Part shown: in pieces, positions 26,128 to 35,487 of the stretch
How positions within the stretch are numbered: position 1 is the first letter of the stretch
How the letters are laid out: the number at the start of each line of letters is the position of its first letter
NCBI RefSeq assembly: GCF_001274785.1
Contig: NZ_LHPI01000025.1
Span: 1 to 64,000 of the forward strand
Source: Vibrio hepatarius
GTDB taxonomy: Bacteria; Pseudomonadota; Gammaproteobacteria; Enterobacterales; Vibrionaceae
Length of the DNA stretch: 64,000 nt
Reading direction: 5' to 3'
Notes under the pieces: model-generated
What the model was told of the DNA's origin: nothing
Database searches by the model: none
What the model saw: only the letters and a program-made list of their open reading frames with translations
Position numbers and translations under genes: made by a program

Positions 26128-27600
26128 TTGAAGATTAAACGATTTTTTGCCAAGGACATGCGCTCTGCTCTACTCCAAGTGAAAGGGGAGTTGGGAGACG
26201 ACGCGGTGATCATGTCAAACAAAAAAGTCGCAGGTGGTGTCGAGATCGTTGCGGCGATCGATAGCGAGGGTGCAAATCGCTCGTCGACGAACAACTACGG
26301 TTCTAGCCCTCGTCATAACTTACGCCAAGCGCCTGCTTCTTTGCCTACTTCGCCAAAACGGCAGCTAGAGGATGACCGAGTTTCATTGCAAACTCAGGCC
26401 GACTCCGGTCGTTCGATGACTAAGCGTTTCGCCAATATGCTGAAACATTACAGCAATGGTAAACCCGATTTTGAAGAGCGCGAGGAAGAGAGCGCAGACT
26501 CACTGTCAGCGTTACTTAAACTCCAGTCTTCAGCACAACCTAATGCCGACCGCATTCAACTGAAAGAAGATTCACCGCTAGCTAAATTGATTGCTGAAGA
26601 CTCTCGAATTGAACGTCCACAAACCCGTCTGGACCCAACGCGTTTTGAGCGTGGTCGTCCAAGCCAAGCGGAAGTGTCCAATGAAAGCCTAGAAGACATG
26701 AAAGAAGAGATGATGTCTATTCGTCGACTTCTAGAGCATCAAGTGTCTGGCCTTATGTGGCAAGAAGTGGAGCGTCGTGAGCCACTAAGAGCAATGTTGA
26801 TCAAACGCTTAGAGCGTATGGGTGTTTCATCGGACTTAGCGGACCAACTGGCTTGTTACATTCCTGAAGATACGCCACCAACCAAAGCGTGGAAGGCGTT
26901 ATTAGGCTTGGTGTCTGACCAAGTGCCAATTTCAAAGCAGGACATTCTTAAACGCGGTGGTGTGGTGGCTCTGCTCGGCCCAACAGGAGTTGGTAAGACA
27001 ACGACTGTGGCTAAGCTTGCGGCTCGCGCGGCGATGGAATGGGGCGCAGACAACGTTGCGTTAGTGACAACCGATACTTATCGAATTGGCGCCCACGAAC
27101 AATTGGCGATTTATGGTCGGATTATGGGGTGTCCGGTAAAAGTTGCTAAAGATTCTAAAGAGTTAGCCGATGTAATTTATCAGTTACGAAACCGTCGCCT
27201 AATTCTTGTTGATACTGCGGGTATGGGGCAGCGAGATGTACGACTGTCAGAACAGCTGGATACTTTGATGCACGATAGCGGTGAAGTGATTCATAGTTAT
27301 CTTGTGCTTCCAGCCACTGCTCAGCGCAAGGTGTTGCAAGAGACAATCGACCATTTTAAACGCATCCCACTATCTGGATGTATCTTAACCAAACTTGATG
27401 AGTCGTTAAGCCTTGGTGAGTTTGTAAGTGTGGTTGTGCAGAATTCATTACCGGTTGCGTACATAGCAAACGGTCAGCGAGTGCCCGAAGATATTGTGAT
27501 TGCCCAGCCCAAATATATGGTAGCTAAGGCAAACGAATTACTTGAGAAGTCGACAGAAGACGAGCCTCACTACTGGAATAGTGACGCGGAAAGGTTCTAG
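26128..27600 (+). CDS. flhF: Flagellar SRP-type GTPase FlhF
   Basis: 490 residues: basic N-terminal region (B domain), then N and G domains of an SRP-type GTPase with P-loop GPTGVGKTT near residues 284-292, LVTTDTYRIGAHEQL and LVDTAGMGQRD. FlhF recruits the first flagellar components to the cell pole. The start is taken as TTG at 26128, giving the conserved MKIKRFFAKDMR; the next in-frame ATG is ten codons later and would remove it. flhG follows after 13 bp and counteracts FlhF number control. Confidence 0.95.
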   Translation: MKIKRFFAKDMRSALLQVKGELGDDAVIMSNKKVAGGVEIVAAIDSEGANRSSTNNYGSSPRHNLRQAPASLPTSPKRQLEDDRVSLQTQADSGRSMTKRFANMLKHYSNGKPDFEEREEESADSLSALLKLQSSAQPNADRIQLKEDSPLAKLIAEDSRIERPQTRLDPTRFERGRPSQAEVSNESLEDMKEEMMSIRRLLEHQVSGLMWQEVERREPLRAMLIKRLERMGVSSDLADQLACYIPEDTPPTKAWKALLGLVSDQVPISKQDILKRGGVVALLGPTGVGKTTTVAKLAARAAMEWGADNVALVTTDTYRIGAHEQLAIYGRIMGCPVKVAKDSKELADVIYQLRNRRLILVDTAGMGQRDVRLSEQLDTLMHDSGEVIHSYLVLPATAQRKVLQETIDHFKRIPLSGCILTKLDESLSLGEFVSVVVQNSLPVAYIANGQRVPEDIVIAQPKYMVAKANELLEKSTEDEPHYWNSDAERF

Positions 27601-27613
27601 GCGGCAGACGATT

Positions 27614-28501
27614 ATGACAAATAACATGATACAAGACCAAGCAAGCGGACTACGCCGCTTAACACAACCTTCTCTAACTAAGGTCATCTCTGTTACGGGT
27701 GGTAAAGGTGGTGTCGGTAAATCAAACGTAACTCTCGGCATGGCTATCTGTATGGCTCGCCAAGGTAAGAAAGTCATGGTCCTAGACGCTGACTTAGGTC
27801 TCGCAAATGTCGATGTAATGCTAGGTATTCGACCAAAGCGCAACCTCGGTCACGTTCTTGCAGGTGAGTGTGAGCTCAAAGATGCTATTGTTGAAGGACC
27901 ATTCGGTATAAAAATTATTCCGGCGACATCTGGTACTCAATCTATGGCAGAGCTATCACATGCACAGCATATCGGCTTGATTCGCGCATTTGGTAGCCTA
28001 GAAGACGAGATGGACGTGTTATTAATTGACACGGCTGCTGGTATCTCTGATATGGTAGTCAGCTTTTCGCGCGCAGCCCAAGATGTGGTGGTGGTTGTTT
28101 GTGATGAACCAACCTCGATCACTGATGCATATGCGTTGATTAAATTGCTGAGTAAAGAGCACCAAGTTCAGCGATTCAAAATCGTAGCAAACATGGTCCG
28201 AAGCTACCGCGAAGGGAGAGAATTGTTCGCAAAATTGACCTTGGTCACAGAGCGATTCTTGAATGTGAGCCTTGAGCTCGTAGCATGTATTCCATTAGAT
28301 GATAAAGTTCGACAAGCCGTTAAAAAACAGAAAATTGTTGTCGATGCATTTCCGCGCTCACCTGCCGCTCTAGCCATAGGGTCTTTGGCAAATAAAGCGC
28401 TAACTTGGCCAATTCCTAAGACGCCAAGCGGGCATCTCGAGTTTTTTGTTGAACGTTTGTTGAAAAGAACAGAAATACTAGAGGAACCATTTGGTGAATA
28501 A
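27614..28501 (+). CDS. flhG: Flagellar number regulator FlhG (MinD/ParA-like ATPase)
   Basis: 295 residues. A deviant Walker A GGKGGVGKS lies near residues 29-37, with DADLGLANVD and LLIDTAAGISD following; the C-terminal amphipathic region fits a MinD-type membrane-targeting helix. FlhG limits polar flagella to one by restraining FlhF and the master regulator FlrA, and is tethered by HubP. The ATG at 27614 gives the family N-terminus MTNNMIQDQASGLRRL. It overlaps fliA by eight bases. Confidence 0.95.
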   Translation: MTNNMIQDQASGLRRLTQPSLTKVISVTGGKGGVGKSNVTLGMAICMARQGKKVMVLDADLGLANVDVMLGIRPKRNLGHVLAGECELKDAIVEGPFGIKIIPATSGTQSMAELSHAQHIGLIRAFGSLEDEMDVLLIDTAAGISDMVVSFSRAAQDVVVVVCDEPTSITDAYALIKLLSKEHQVQRFKIVANMVRSYREGRELFAKLTLVTERFLNVSLELVACIPLDDKVRQAVKKQKIVVDAFPRSPAALAIGSLANKALTWPIPKTPSGHLEFFVERLLKRTEILEEPFGE

Positions 28502-29228
28502 GGCCCTGACCTATGACCAGTACGGAAACCAGAACAGCCAGCGGGTGTTTCTAGAGAAATACTCGGTGCTTGTGAAGCGTATTGCTCATCATTTGTTGGG
28601 TCGGCTCCCTCCTAGTGTGCAAGTAGAAGACCTTATTCAATCGGGCATGATTGGTTTACTTGAAGCCCAGAAGAATTATGACGGTAGTAAAGGCGCGAGT
28701 TTTGAAACTTACGCGGGTATTCGAATCCGTGGTGCTATGCTCGATGATATCAGACGCGGAGATTGGGTTCCTCGCTCGGTACACCGACATAGCCGCGAGA
28801 TAAGCCAGGCGATCGCAACACTAGAGGGTGAGCTCAATCGTGACCCGACGGATATGGAAGTCGCTAAGCTCGTAGGCATGAGTTTAGAACAATATCACTC
28901 AGTCCTAACTGACATTAACTGTTCTCGATTGGTTGGTATTGAAGATCTTGGCGTTTCCGAAGACGTGATCAACACTGAAGATAACGAAGAGGCGAACAGC
29001 CCTTTTCAAGGTGTCGCGGATGAGTTCTTTCGAAATGCGCTGGTGGAGTCGATTAAATCTTTGCCGGAACGCGAGGCGCTTGTGCTTTCGCTTTACTATG
29101 ACGAAGAATTGAATTTAAAAGAAATTGGCGAAGTAATTGGTGTTAGCGAGTCACGCGTTAGCCAGATACTAAGTCAATCAATGCAGCGTTTACGCACTAA
29201 ACTCAGTGCGTGGACTAACAATGAGTAA
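28494..29228 (+). CDS. fliA: Flagellar sigma factor FliA (sigma-28)
   Basis: 244 residues with sigma regions 2, 3 and 4 (VEDLIQSGMIGLLEAQKNYD, RGAMLDDIRRGDWVPRSVHR, LKEIGEVIGVSESRVSQI). FliA transcribes late flagellar genes once FlgM is exported. GTG at 28494 is preferred over TTG at 28491: it gives NKALTYDQYGNQ after the initiator and AGAGGA lies 8 bases upstream. The overlap with flhG suggests coupled translation. Confidence 0.94.
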   Translation: MNKALTYDQYGNQNSQRVFLEKYSVLVKRIAHHLLGRLPPSVQVEDLIQSGMIGLLEAQKNYDGSKGASFETYAGIRIRGAMLDDIRRGDWVPRSVHRHSREISQAIATLEGELNRDPTDMEVAKLVGMSLEQYHSVLTDINCSRLVGIEDLGVSEDVINTEDNEEANSPFQGVADEFFRNALVESIKSLPEREALVLSLYYDEELNLKEIGEVIGVSESRVSQILSQSMQRLRTKLSAWTNNE

Positions 29229-29259
29229 AACACTGATATTGAATTCAGTGGAGGCAATT

Positions 29260-29640
29260 TTGAATAAAAACATGAAGATCCTTATTGTTGATGATTTTTC
29301 AACAATGCGCCGTATTGTTAAGAACCTACTTCGCGATCTGGGTTTCAATAATACATCAGAAGCTGATGACGGCTTGACGGCGTTACCTATGCTTAAAAAA
29401 GGTGAGTTCGACTTCGTCGTGACAGACTGGAATATGCCAGGGATGCAAGGTATTGACCTCCTGAAACATATCCGCGCAGATGCTGAGCTAAAGCATCTAC
29501 CTGTTCTTATGATTACCGCGGAAGCAAAACGCGAACAGATCATCGAAGCGGCACAAGCGGGTGTAAATGGCTACATTGTTAAGCCTTTCACAGCTGCGAC
29601 ACTAAAAGAGAAGCTAGATAAGATTTTTGAACGTTTATAG
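29260..29640 (+). CDS. cheY: Chemotaxis response regulator CheY
   Basis: 126 residues, single receiver domain. Acid pocket Asp11/Asp12 region (ILIVDDFSTMRR), phosphoacceptor Asp56 (VTDWNMPG), switch Thr in MITAEAKRE and Lys in VKPFTAATL. CheY-P binds FliM and reverses the motor. Start is uncertain: TTG at 29260 has GGAGG five bases before it and gives MNKNMKIL; a GTG at 29248 is used in some Vibrio annotations (VEAILNKNM), and an ATG lies at 29272. It closely resembles V. cholerae CheY3, the motor-controlling paralog. Confidence 0.93.
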   Translation: MNKNMKILIVDDFSTMRRIVKNLLRDLGFNNTSEADDGLTALPMLKKGEFDFVVTDWNMPGMQGIDLLKHIRADAELKHLPVLMITAEAKREQIIEAAQAGVNGYIVKPFTAATLKEKLDKIFERL

Positions 29641-29672
29641 TCTATAACTCAAGGCGTTAAGGCCAATTCAGA

Positions 29673-30392
29673 ATGATTTCATTAGAGCAAGCGAAACAAC
29701 TCGTAACGCTACTAGAAAATGAGCAACAACAAGAAGCCAATCTTCTTGTGAAAGATCTGTACGAAAATGCTTCGAATGCGGTGATTGAAGAGCTTGGTGA
29801 ATTAACTCGCGATCTTCATGAAGCAATCAAGCAGTTCAGTAGCGATGAACGAATGAGTCAAATTGCCAATGACGAAATCCCAGATGCCAGGGATCGCCTT
29901 CAGTATGTCATTGATAAGACCGAAGATGCTGCAAACAAAACCATGGACGCTGTTGATCGCTGCATGCCAATAGCTGAAAACTTGCACGAAGGTCTGCTCA
30001 AAGTTCGTCCTCAGTGGAATGAACTAATGTACGGGCGCATTGATATCACTGAGTTTAAAGCGCTATGCCACAACATTGATGACCTACTTGGTCAAGTTGA
30101 AGGGGATAGCTCTGAATTACGCGGTCAATTGACCGAGATCTTGATGGCTCAGGATTTTCAGGACTTAACCGGACAAATTATTTCCAGAGTGATTACACTG
30201 GTGAATGAGCTTGAAAATCGGTTAGTCAATATTCTAGCGGCACATAAAAACTCGTCGTTGGATAAGAATACAGATAACAACAAAAAAGCATCTACGGACC
30301 CAGAAGGTCCGATTCTCAACCCTCACGAGCGAGAGGATGCCGTTTCATCGCAAGATGAAGTCGATGACCTTCTCTCGAGTCTTGGGTTTTAG
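29673..30392 (+). CDS. cheZ: CheY-P phosphatase CheZ
   Basis: 239 residues, mostly helical. The catalytic segment MAQDFQDLTGQIISRV contains the Gln that activates water for CheY-P hydrolysis. The C-terminal tail VDDLLSSLGF is the CheY-docking peptide, joined by a flexible acidic linker. Located between cheY and cheA, the usual gammaproteobacterial place. Confidence 0.95.
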   Translation: MISLEQAKQLVTLLENEQQQEANLLVKDLYENASNAVIEELGELTRDLHEAIKQFSSDERMSQIANDEIPDARDRLQYVIDKTEDAANKTMDAVDRCMPIAENLHEGLLKVRPQWNELMYGRIDITEFKALCHNIDDLLGQVEGDSSELRGQLTEILMAQDFQDLTGQIISRVITLVNELENRLVNILAAHKNSSLDKNTDNNKKASTDPEGPILNPHEREDAVSSQDEVDDLLSSLGF

Positions 30393-30401
30393 AGGTATTA
30401 T

Positions 30402-32558
30402 ATGAGCTACGATTTAGACGAAGATATTCTTCAGGACTTTTTGGTTGAAGCTGGCGAGATACTAGAACTTCTCTCTGAGCAGCTGGTTGAGTTGGAAAAC
30501 AATCCAGATGACAAAGATCTATTAAACGCCATTTTCCGAGGCTTCCACACCGTTAAAGGTGGCGCAGGTTTCTTGTCTTTGACAGAACTTGTTGATACCT
30601 GCCACGGTGCAGAGAACGTGTTTGATATTTTGCGTAACGGTCAGCGTCAAGTAGACGCGAGTCTCATGGACACCATGCTACAAGCATTGGATACCGTTAA
30701 CGAACAATTCCAGGCGGTTCAAGATCGTGAACCTCTCGTCGCAGCAGATCAATCCTTACTTGATGAACTGCACCGTCTAAGTAAGCCTGCCTCTGCGGAA
30801 GAAGCAAGCGTAGCTCAAGTCCCTGACATAGAACCTGTGGTAGAGGCGCCAGTGGAAGTGCCGGCTGAAACGCCAGTGTCCGCAGAAACGTCGGCAAATT
30901 CAATCGACGAAATCACCCAAGACGAATTTGAAAAACTGCTTGATGAACTGCACGGTAAAGGCACTGCGCCGAGTAGTGCAGCACCTGCTGCTTCTGCGCC
31001 ATCAAAGTCAGAAGACGAAGCGAGTGGTGATATTACCGATGACGAGTTCGAGAAATTACTCGATGAGCTACACGGCGTCGGAAAAGCACCTGGCGATGCG
31101 GTTGCAGAGTCCGCGACGCCACCGCCGACTCCTGCTCCACAACCGAGTGCATCTGGCGATAGTGATTTAATGACCGACGAGGAGTTTGAAAAACTGCTCG
31201 ACGAGTTGCACGGTAGTGGCAAAGGCCCTTCAGTCGAAGAACTGGAAGCGGCAACTAAGCCAGCTTCCGCGAACCTACAAGTTGAAGCAAAACCAGTTGC
31301 TGCACCTGCGCCAGTGAAAGCGCCTGAGAAATCTGTCCCTGCTAAATCAGAAGCGGCGACGCCAGCGAAGAAAACACAAGCAGAAGCAACAGTCCGTGTT
31401 GATACCTCGACACTAGATACCATTATGAACATGGTTGGTGAGTTGGTATTGGTACGTAACCGTCTGCTTAGCCTTGGTTTGAACAGTGCTGACGAAGAAA
31501 TGTCGAAAGCGGTAGCAAACCTAGATGTTGTTACTGCTGACTTGCAAGGCGCGGTGATGAAAACGCGTATGCAACCGATCAAGAAAGTATTTGGCCGTTT
31601 CCCTCGTGTTGTTCGAGATTTGGCGCGTAGTCTGAAAAAAGATATCTCGCTTGAGATGCGCGGTGAAGATACTGACCTAGATAAGAACCTAGTTGAAGCG
31701 CTTGCCGATCCGTTGATTCACTTGGTGCGTAACTCAGTCGACCATGGTATCGAAATGCCGGAAGACCGCGTTGCTGCAGGTAAACCAAGTACAGGTAAAG
31801 TGATTCTATCTGCTGCTCAAGAAGGCGACCATATTGAACTGGCTATCGTGGATGACGGTGGCGGTATGGACCCAGATAAACTTCGAGCAATTGCGGTTAA
31901 ACGTGGCATTATGGACGAAGATGCGGCTTCGCGTCTTACCAATAAAGAGTGTTTCAACCTGATCTTTATGCCTGGTTTCTCGAGCAAAGAGAAAATTTCT
32001 GATATTTCAGGCCGTGGTGTAGGGATGGACGTTGTGAAAACAGCGATCAATACCTTGAATGGCTCAATAGATATCGATTCTGAAATGGGCCAAGGTACTA
32101 AGATCACCATCAAAGTGCCATTAACGCTGGCGATTCTGCCAACACTGATGGTTGGTGTAGGGGGGCATCCGTTTGCGCTGCCATTAGCGAGCGTGAATGA
32201 GATTTTCCACTTAGATCTAAGCCGCACGAACGTTGTTGATGGTCAGTTGACGATTATTGTGCGTGATAAGTCGATTCCTTTGTTCTACTTGCAAAACTGG
32301 CTAACACCAAACATGGGGCTAGTAGAGCAGCGTAAAGGTCACGGACATGTTGTGATTGTTCAACTGGGTAGCCAGCGAGTTGGCTTTGTGGTTGATACGC
32401 TTATCGGCCAAGAAGAAGTGGTTATTAAGCCGCTAGATAAACTGCTACAAGGCACTCCAGGTATGGCGGGTGCAACAATTACGAGTGATGGTCATATCGC
32501 ATTGATTCTAGACGTGCCAGATCTGCTAAAGCAGTACGCGGCAGCTTCACGAATCTAG
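30402..32558 (+). CDS. cheA: Chemotaxis histidine kinase CheA
   Basis: 718 residues. HPt domain with phospho-His49 (FHTVKGGAGF); a long linker (about 130-330); dimerisation domain from about 331; ATPase domain with N box HLVRNSVDHGIE and GRGVGMDVV; C-terminal CheW-like regulatory domain. The linker has no evident P2 CheY-binding domain. Instead it holds three copies of DEFEKLLDELHG (near 171-185, 211-225 and 257-271), a segment that may correspond to the ParP-binding LID described in vibrio CheA or act in CheY docking. CheA phosphorylates CheY and CheB. Confidence 0.95.
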   Translation: MSYDLDEDILQDFLVEAGEILELLSEQLVELENNPDDKDLLNAIFRGFHTVKGGAGFLSLTELVDTCHGAENVFDILRNGQRQVDASLMDTMLQALDTVNEQFQAVQDREPLVAADQSLLDELHRLSKPASAEEASVAQVPDIEPVVEAPVEVPAETPVSAETSANSIDEITQDEFEKLLDELHGKGTAPSSAAPAASAPSKSEDEASGDITDDEFEKLLDELHGVGKAPGDAVAESATPPPTPAPQPSASGDSDLMTDEEFEKLLDELHGSGKGPSVEELEAATKPASANLQVEAKPVAAPAPVKAPEKSVPAKSEAATPAKKTQAEATVRVDTSTLDTIMNMVGELVLVRNRLLSLGLNSADEEMSKAVANLDVVTADLQGAVMKTRMQPIKKVFGRFPRVVRDLARSLKKDISLEMRGEDTDLDKNLVEALADPLIHLVRNSVDHGIEMPEDRVAAGKPSTGKVILSAAQEGDHIELAIVDDGGGMDPDKLRAIAVKRGIMDEDAASRLTNKECFNLIFMPGFSSKEKISDISGRGVGMDVVKTAINTLNGSIDIDSEMGQGTKITIKVPLTLAILPTLMVGVGGHPFALPLASVNEIFHLDLSRTNVVDGQLTIIVRDKSIPLFYLQNWLTPNMGLVEQRKGHGHVVIVQLGSQRVGFVVDTLIGQEEVVIKPLDKLLQGTPGMAGATITSDGHIALILDVPDLLKQYAAASRI
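30912..31215 (+). repeat. Three-copy peptide repeat in the CheA linker
   Basis: Fifteen-codon units at 30912-30956, 31032-31076 and 31170-31214 encode (I/M)T(Q/D)(D/E)EFEKLLDELHG, separated by low-complexity Ala/Pro/Ser-rich linkers. The protein repeats are nearly identical while codons differ, so selection is acting on the peptide. Confidence 0.9.
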
Positions 32559-32581
32559 GTCATAGGAACTAAAGGAAAGAT

Positions 32582-33721
32582 ATGGCAATTAAAGTATTAG
32601 TCGTCGATGATTCAAGTTTTTTCCGCCGCCGAGTGAGTGAAATCATTAACTCGGAAGCACGACTAGAAGTGGTAGACGTTGCAACCAATGGCAAAGAAGC
32701 AGTAGAAAAAGCACTGCGCATTAAGCCAGACGTGATTACCATGGATATTGAAATGCCAGTGATGGATGGTATCACAGCGGTACGTGAAATCATGGCGCAG
32801 TGTCCTGTTCCTATCTTAATGTTTTCGTCCTTAACTCACGACGGGGCGAAAGCGACACTTGATGCACTCGAGGCGGGTGCATTGGATTTTCTGCCGAAAA
32901 AGTTCGAAGATATTGCGCGTAATCGCGACGAAGCTGTGACTCTTTTGCAGCAGCGTGTGATTCATATTGCCTCTCGTCGTGCCTTTATGCGCCGTACGAG
33001 ACCAGTGAGTCCGGTGAAATCACCAAGTTCATCTGCGCCAACTTCAAGCTTGCTGAATCGACAAACGACATCGAGCGGCACACTACCGCGCTCAACTGCG
33101 GCTGCAAAACCAGCTATAAACGCGCGTTTTCGCTCATCTGGCAAGAAATATCAGTTAACCGCGATTGGCACTTCAACAGGGGGCCCAGTTGCGCTACAAA
33201 AAATTCTAACCAATTTGCCTGCCAACTATCCACATCCGATTGTTTTAATCCAGCATATGCCTGCAACCTTTACCGCAGCATTTGCCACCCGTTTGAACTC
33301 TCTGTGTAAGATTCAGGTGAAAGAAGCGGAAAATGGCGATGTGTTAAAACCGGGTGTCGCGTATTTGGCGCCAGGTGGCAAGCAGATGATGATCGAAGGT
33401 CGTCCGGGTTCGGCTAAGTTACGTATCCTAGACGGTGGTGAACGCATGAATTACAAGCCATGTGTTGATGTGACCTTTGGTAGCGCCGCGAAAATTTACC
33501 ATGACCAAGTGTTGTCAATGGTATTGACGGGAATGGGAGCGGACGGACGAGAAGGCGCGAGAATGTTGAAGAGCGCTGGCTCAACGGTCTGGGCGCAAGA
33601 TGAAGAAAGCTGTGTGGTTTACGGCATGCCTCAAGCGGTGGCAAAAGCGGGTATTTCTACTGAAGATTTGCCGCTGGAACGTATCGCAGAACGCATGTTG
33701 GTCGAAGTCGGCTTGGCCTAG
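32582..33721 (+). CDS. cheB: Chemotaxis methylesterase/deamidase CheB
   Basis: 379 residues. Receiver domain with phosphoacceptor Asp55 (TMDIEMPVMDG), a Ser/Thr/Pro-rich linker, and the esterase domain with nucleophile Ser198 (IGTSTGGP), His225 (IQHMP) and the Asp of MVLTGMGADG. CheB-P demethylates chemoreceptors during adaptation. AAAGGAAAG precedes the ATG. parC follows after 9 bp. cheR is not in this cluster, as usual in vibrios. Confidence 0.96.
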   Translation: MAIKVLVVDDSSFFRRRVSEIINSEARLEVVDVATNGKEAVEKALRIKPDVITMDIEMPVMDGITAVREIMAQCPVPILMFSSLTHDGAKATLDALEAGALDFLPKKFEDIARNRDEAVTLLQQRVIHIASRRAFMRRTRPVSPVKSPSSSAPTSSLLNRQTTSSGTLPRSTAAAKPAINARFRSSGKKYQLTAIGTSTGGPVALQKILTNLPANYPHPIVLIQHMPATFTAAFATRLNSLCKIQVKEAENGDVLKPGVAYLAPGGKQMMIEGRPGSAKLRILDGGERMNYKPCVDVTFGSAAKIYHDQVLSMVLTGMGADGREGARMLKSAGSTVWAQDEESCVVYGMPQAVAKAGISTEDLPLERIAERMLVEVGLA

Positions 33722-33730
33722 AGGTTTGTC

Positions 33731-34507
33731 ATGATTGTATGGAGCATTGCAAACCAAAAAGGCGGCGTAGGTAAGACCACCACGACGATTACTTTAGCTG
33801 GCTTGTTAAGTCAGCAGGGGAAGCGCGTGTTGCTTGTCGATACCGATCCACACGCTTCACTAACTACCTATTTAGGTTATGACTCAGATAATGTGCCCGT
33901 CAGTCTGTTTGACCTGTTTCAGTTGAAAGAGTTTACCGAGCAAACGGTCGCTCCGCTGATTATGCAGTCCAACATCGAGGGGATAGATATTATCCCAGCG
34001 CACATGTCTTTGGCGACGCTAGACCGCGTGATGGGAAACCGCAGTGGCATGGGGTTGATCTTAAAACGTGCTTTGCTAGCGCTAAGAAAACGTTATGACT
34101 ACGTACTGATCGACTGTCCTCCAATCCTTGGGGTAATGATGGTTAACGCATTGGCTGCGAGTGACCGTATTCTTATCCCTGTACAGACCGAATTTCTGGC
34201 GATGAAAGGCCTAGAGCGCATGGTGCGTACGTTGGCGATTATGCAGAAATCGCGTGGTAAATCGTTCAACGTGACCATTGTGCCAACGATGTACGATAAG
34301 CGAACGAGAGCGTCGCTACAGACCTTACAGCAACTGAAAAGAGACTACCCAGAGCAAGTTTGGTCGTCGGCGGTACCGATTGATACTAAGTTCCGTGACG
34401 CTAGTTTGAAGCACCTGCCGGTGTCTCACTTTGCATCGGGAAGCCGAGGTGTGTTTGCTTACAAGCAGTTATTGCTTCATCTAGAGAGGTTATCGATCAA
34501 TGGCTAA
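33731..34507 (+). CDS. parC: ParA-like ATPase ParC, polar chemotaxis array positioning
   Basis: 258 residues, ParA/MinD family. Deviant Walker A KGGVGKTT at 10-17, DTDPHASLT and LIDCPPILGVMMVNAL following. In V. cholerae ParC sits in the chemotaxis operon between cheB and parP, is held at the pole by HubP, and recruits arrays so each daughter inherits one. Older annotations call it Soj. The symbol is unrelated to topoisomerase IV parC. It overlaps parP by eight bases (34500-34507). Confidence 0.93.
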   Translation: MIVWSIANQKGGVGKTTTTITLAGLLSQQGKRVLLVDTDPHASLTTYLGYDSDNVPVSLFDLFQLKEFTEQTVAPLIMQSNIEGIDIIPAHMSLATLDRVMGNRSGMGLILKRALLALRKRYDYVLIDCPPILGVMMVNALAASDRILIPVQTEFLAMKGLERMVRTLAIMQKSRGKSFNVTIVPTMYDKRTRASLQTLQQLKRDYPEQVWSSAVPIDTKFRDASLKHLPVSHFASGSRGVFAYKQLLLHLERLSING

Positions 34508-35450
34508 TCAGTCGCTCTCGAGTGAACAAGCGTTGGATGATTACTTCTCTGCGCTGCTTGAAGACAGCGCGGATGAAGTGGCCGAATTAACACCAATAGA
34601 ACCTGTGGTGGAACTGGTACCAGAACCTAAACTGCAGCCGGTAGAAGAGCCTCACTTTGTTGAACCTGAGTTGGAAGAGGTTGACGTTCCTAACCTTGAA
34701 GATGTGGAACGCTTACTCAAACAACTAGAAGCGTCTAACCCAGTTGATGAGGTTGATGTCGAGCATATTCTCGAACAAAACACCATGAGTATCGCTCAGT
34801 CTCAGCCTGTTGTTGAAGAGATCCAAGAATGGGACACAGAGACGCTGGTTGAAGAGACAGTTGTGGAAACAGCGACGGTTGAGTTGGATGTTACCCCGGA
34901 AGTCATTGAGCCAGAAATTGATATTGCTATCAACACCGTGCCTGAGGTTGAAACGCAACCACAAGAAGCGAGTGAAGAGCTGTGGCAGAGCAGAGCGAGA
35001 AACGAACGCTTTCAAGTTTTGTACTTCGATGTTAACGGTGTGCTATTTGCGGTTCCGCTTGACGAGTTGGGTGGAATACACCGACTTGGCGAACTAAACC
35101 ATTTAATCGGTCGACCAGCTTGGTACTTAGGTTTACAAACCAGTCGTGACGCGCAATTGGATGTTGTTGATACAGCCAAGTGGGTGATGTCTGAAAAAAT
35201 TAAGGATGACGCTTACAAAGACGCGTATGAATACGTGGTAATGTTAGGCGAAAGTATGTGGGGCTTGGCTTCTACCCAACTTAAAGGAACAGAAGCGCTG
35301 GAACCAGAAACCGTGCGTTGGCGAGAAAAGGCAGGTAAACGCCCTTGGCTCGCAGGCATGGTAAAAGAAAAAATGTGTGCTTTGATCCATGTTGACGCAT
35401 TAATCGCTATGCTTAATGCAGGGCTTGATGTTAAAGCACTAGATAATTAG
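34500..35450 (+). CDS. parP: ParP, CheW-like coupling protein linking ParC to CheA
   Basis: 316 residues. The N-terminal half (1 to about 165) is acidic and Pro/Val/Glu-rich; the C-terminal half is CheW-like (FQVLYFDVNGVLFAVPLDELGGI). In Vibrio ParP binds ParC through its N-terminus, and CheA and chemoreceptors through the C-terminal array-integration domain, keeping arrays at the pole. The eight-base overlap with parC implies coupled expression. cheW follows. Confidence 0.92.
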   Translation: MANQSLSSEQALDDYFSALLEDSADEVAELTPIEPVVELVPEPKLQPVEEPHFVEPELEEVDVPNLEDVERLLKQLEASNPVDEVDVEHILEQNTMSIAQSQPVVEEIQEWDTETLVEETVVETATVELDVTPEVIEPEIDIAINTVPEVETQPQEASEELWQSRARNERFQVLYFDVNGVLFAVPLDELGGIHRLGELNHLIGRPAWYLGLQTSRDAQLDVVDTAKWVMSEKIKDDAYKDAYEYVVMLGESMWGLASTQLKGTEALEPETVRWREKAGKRPWLAGMVKEKMCALIHVDALIAMLNAGLDVKALDN

Positions 35451-35487
35451 AACATTTATGCCGCTTTAGGCTTAGAGAGGATTAGGT

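Noticed and set aside
30815..31582. 255-residue minus-strand frame, rich in Ser/Ala/Gly, inside cheA
   Set aside because: Low-complexity complement of the Ala/Pro/Glu-rich linker; no start signals or domain.
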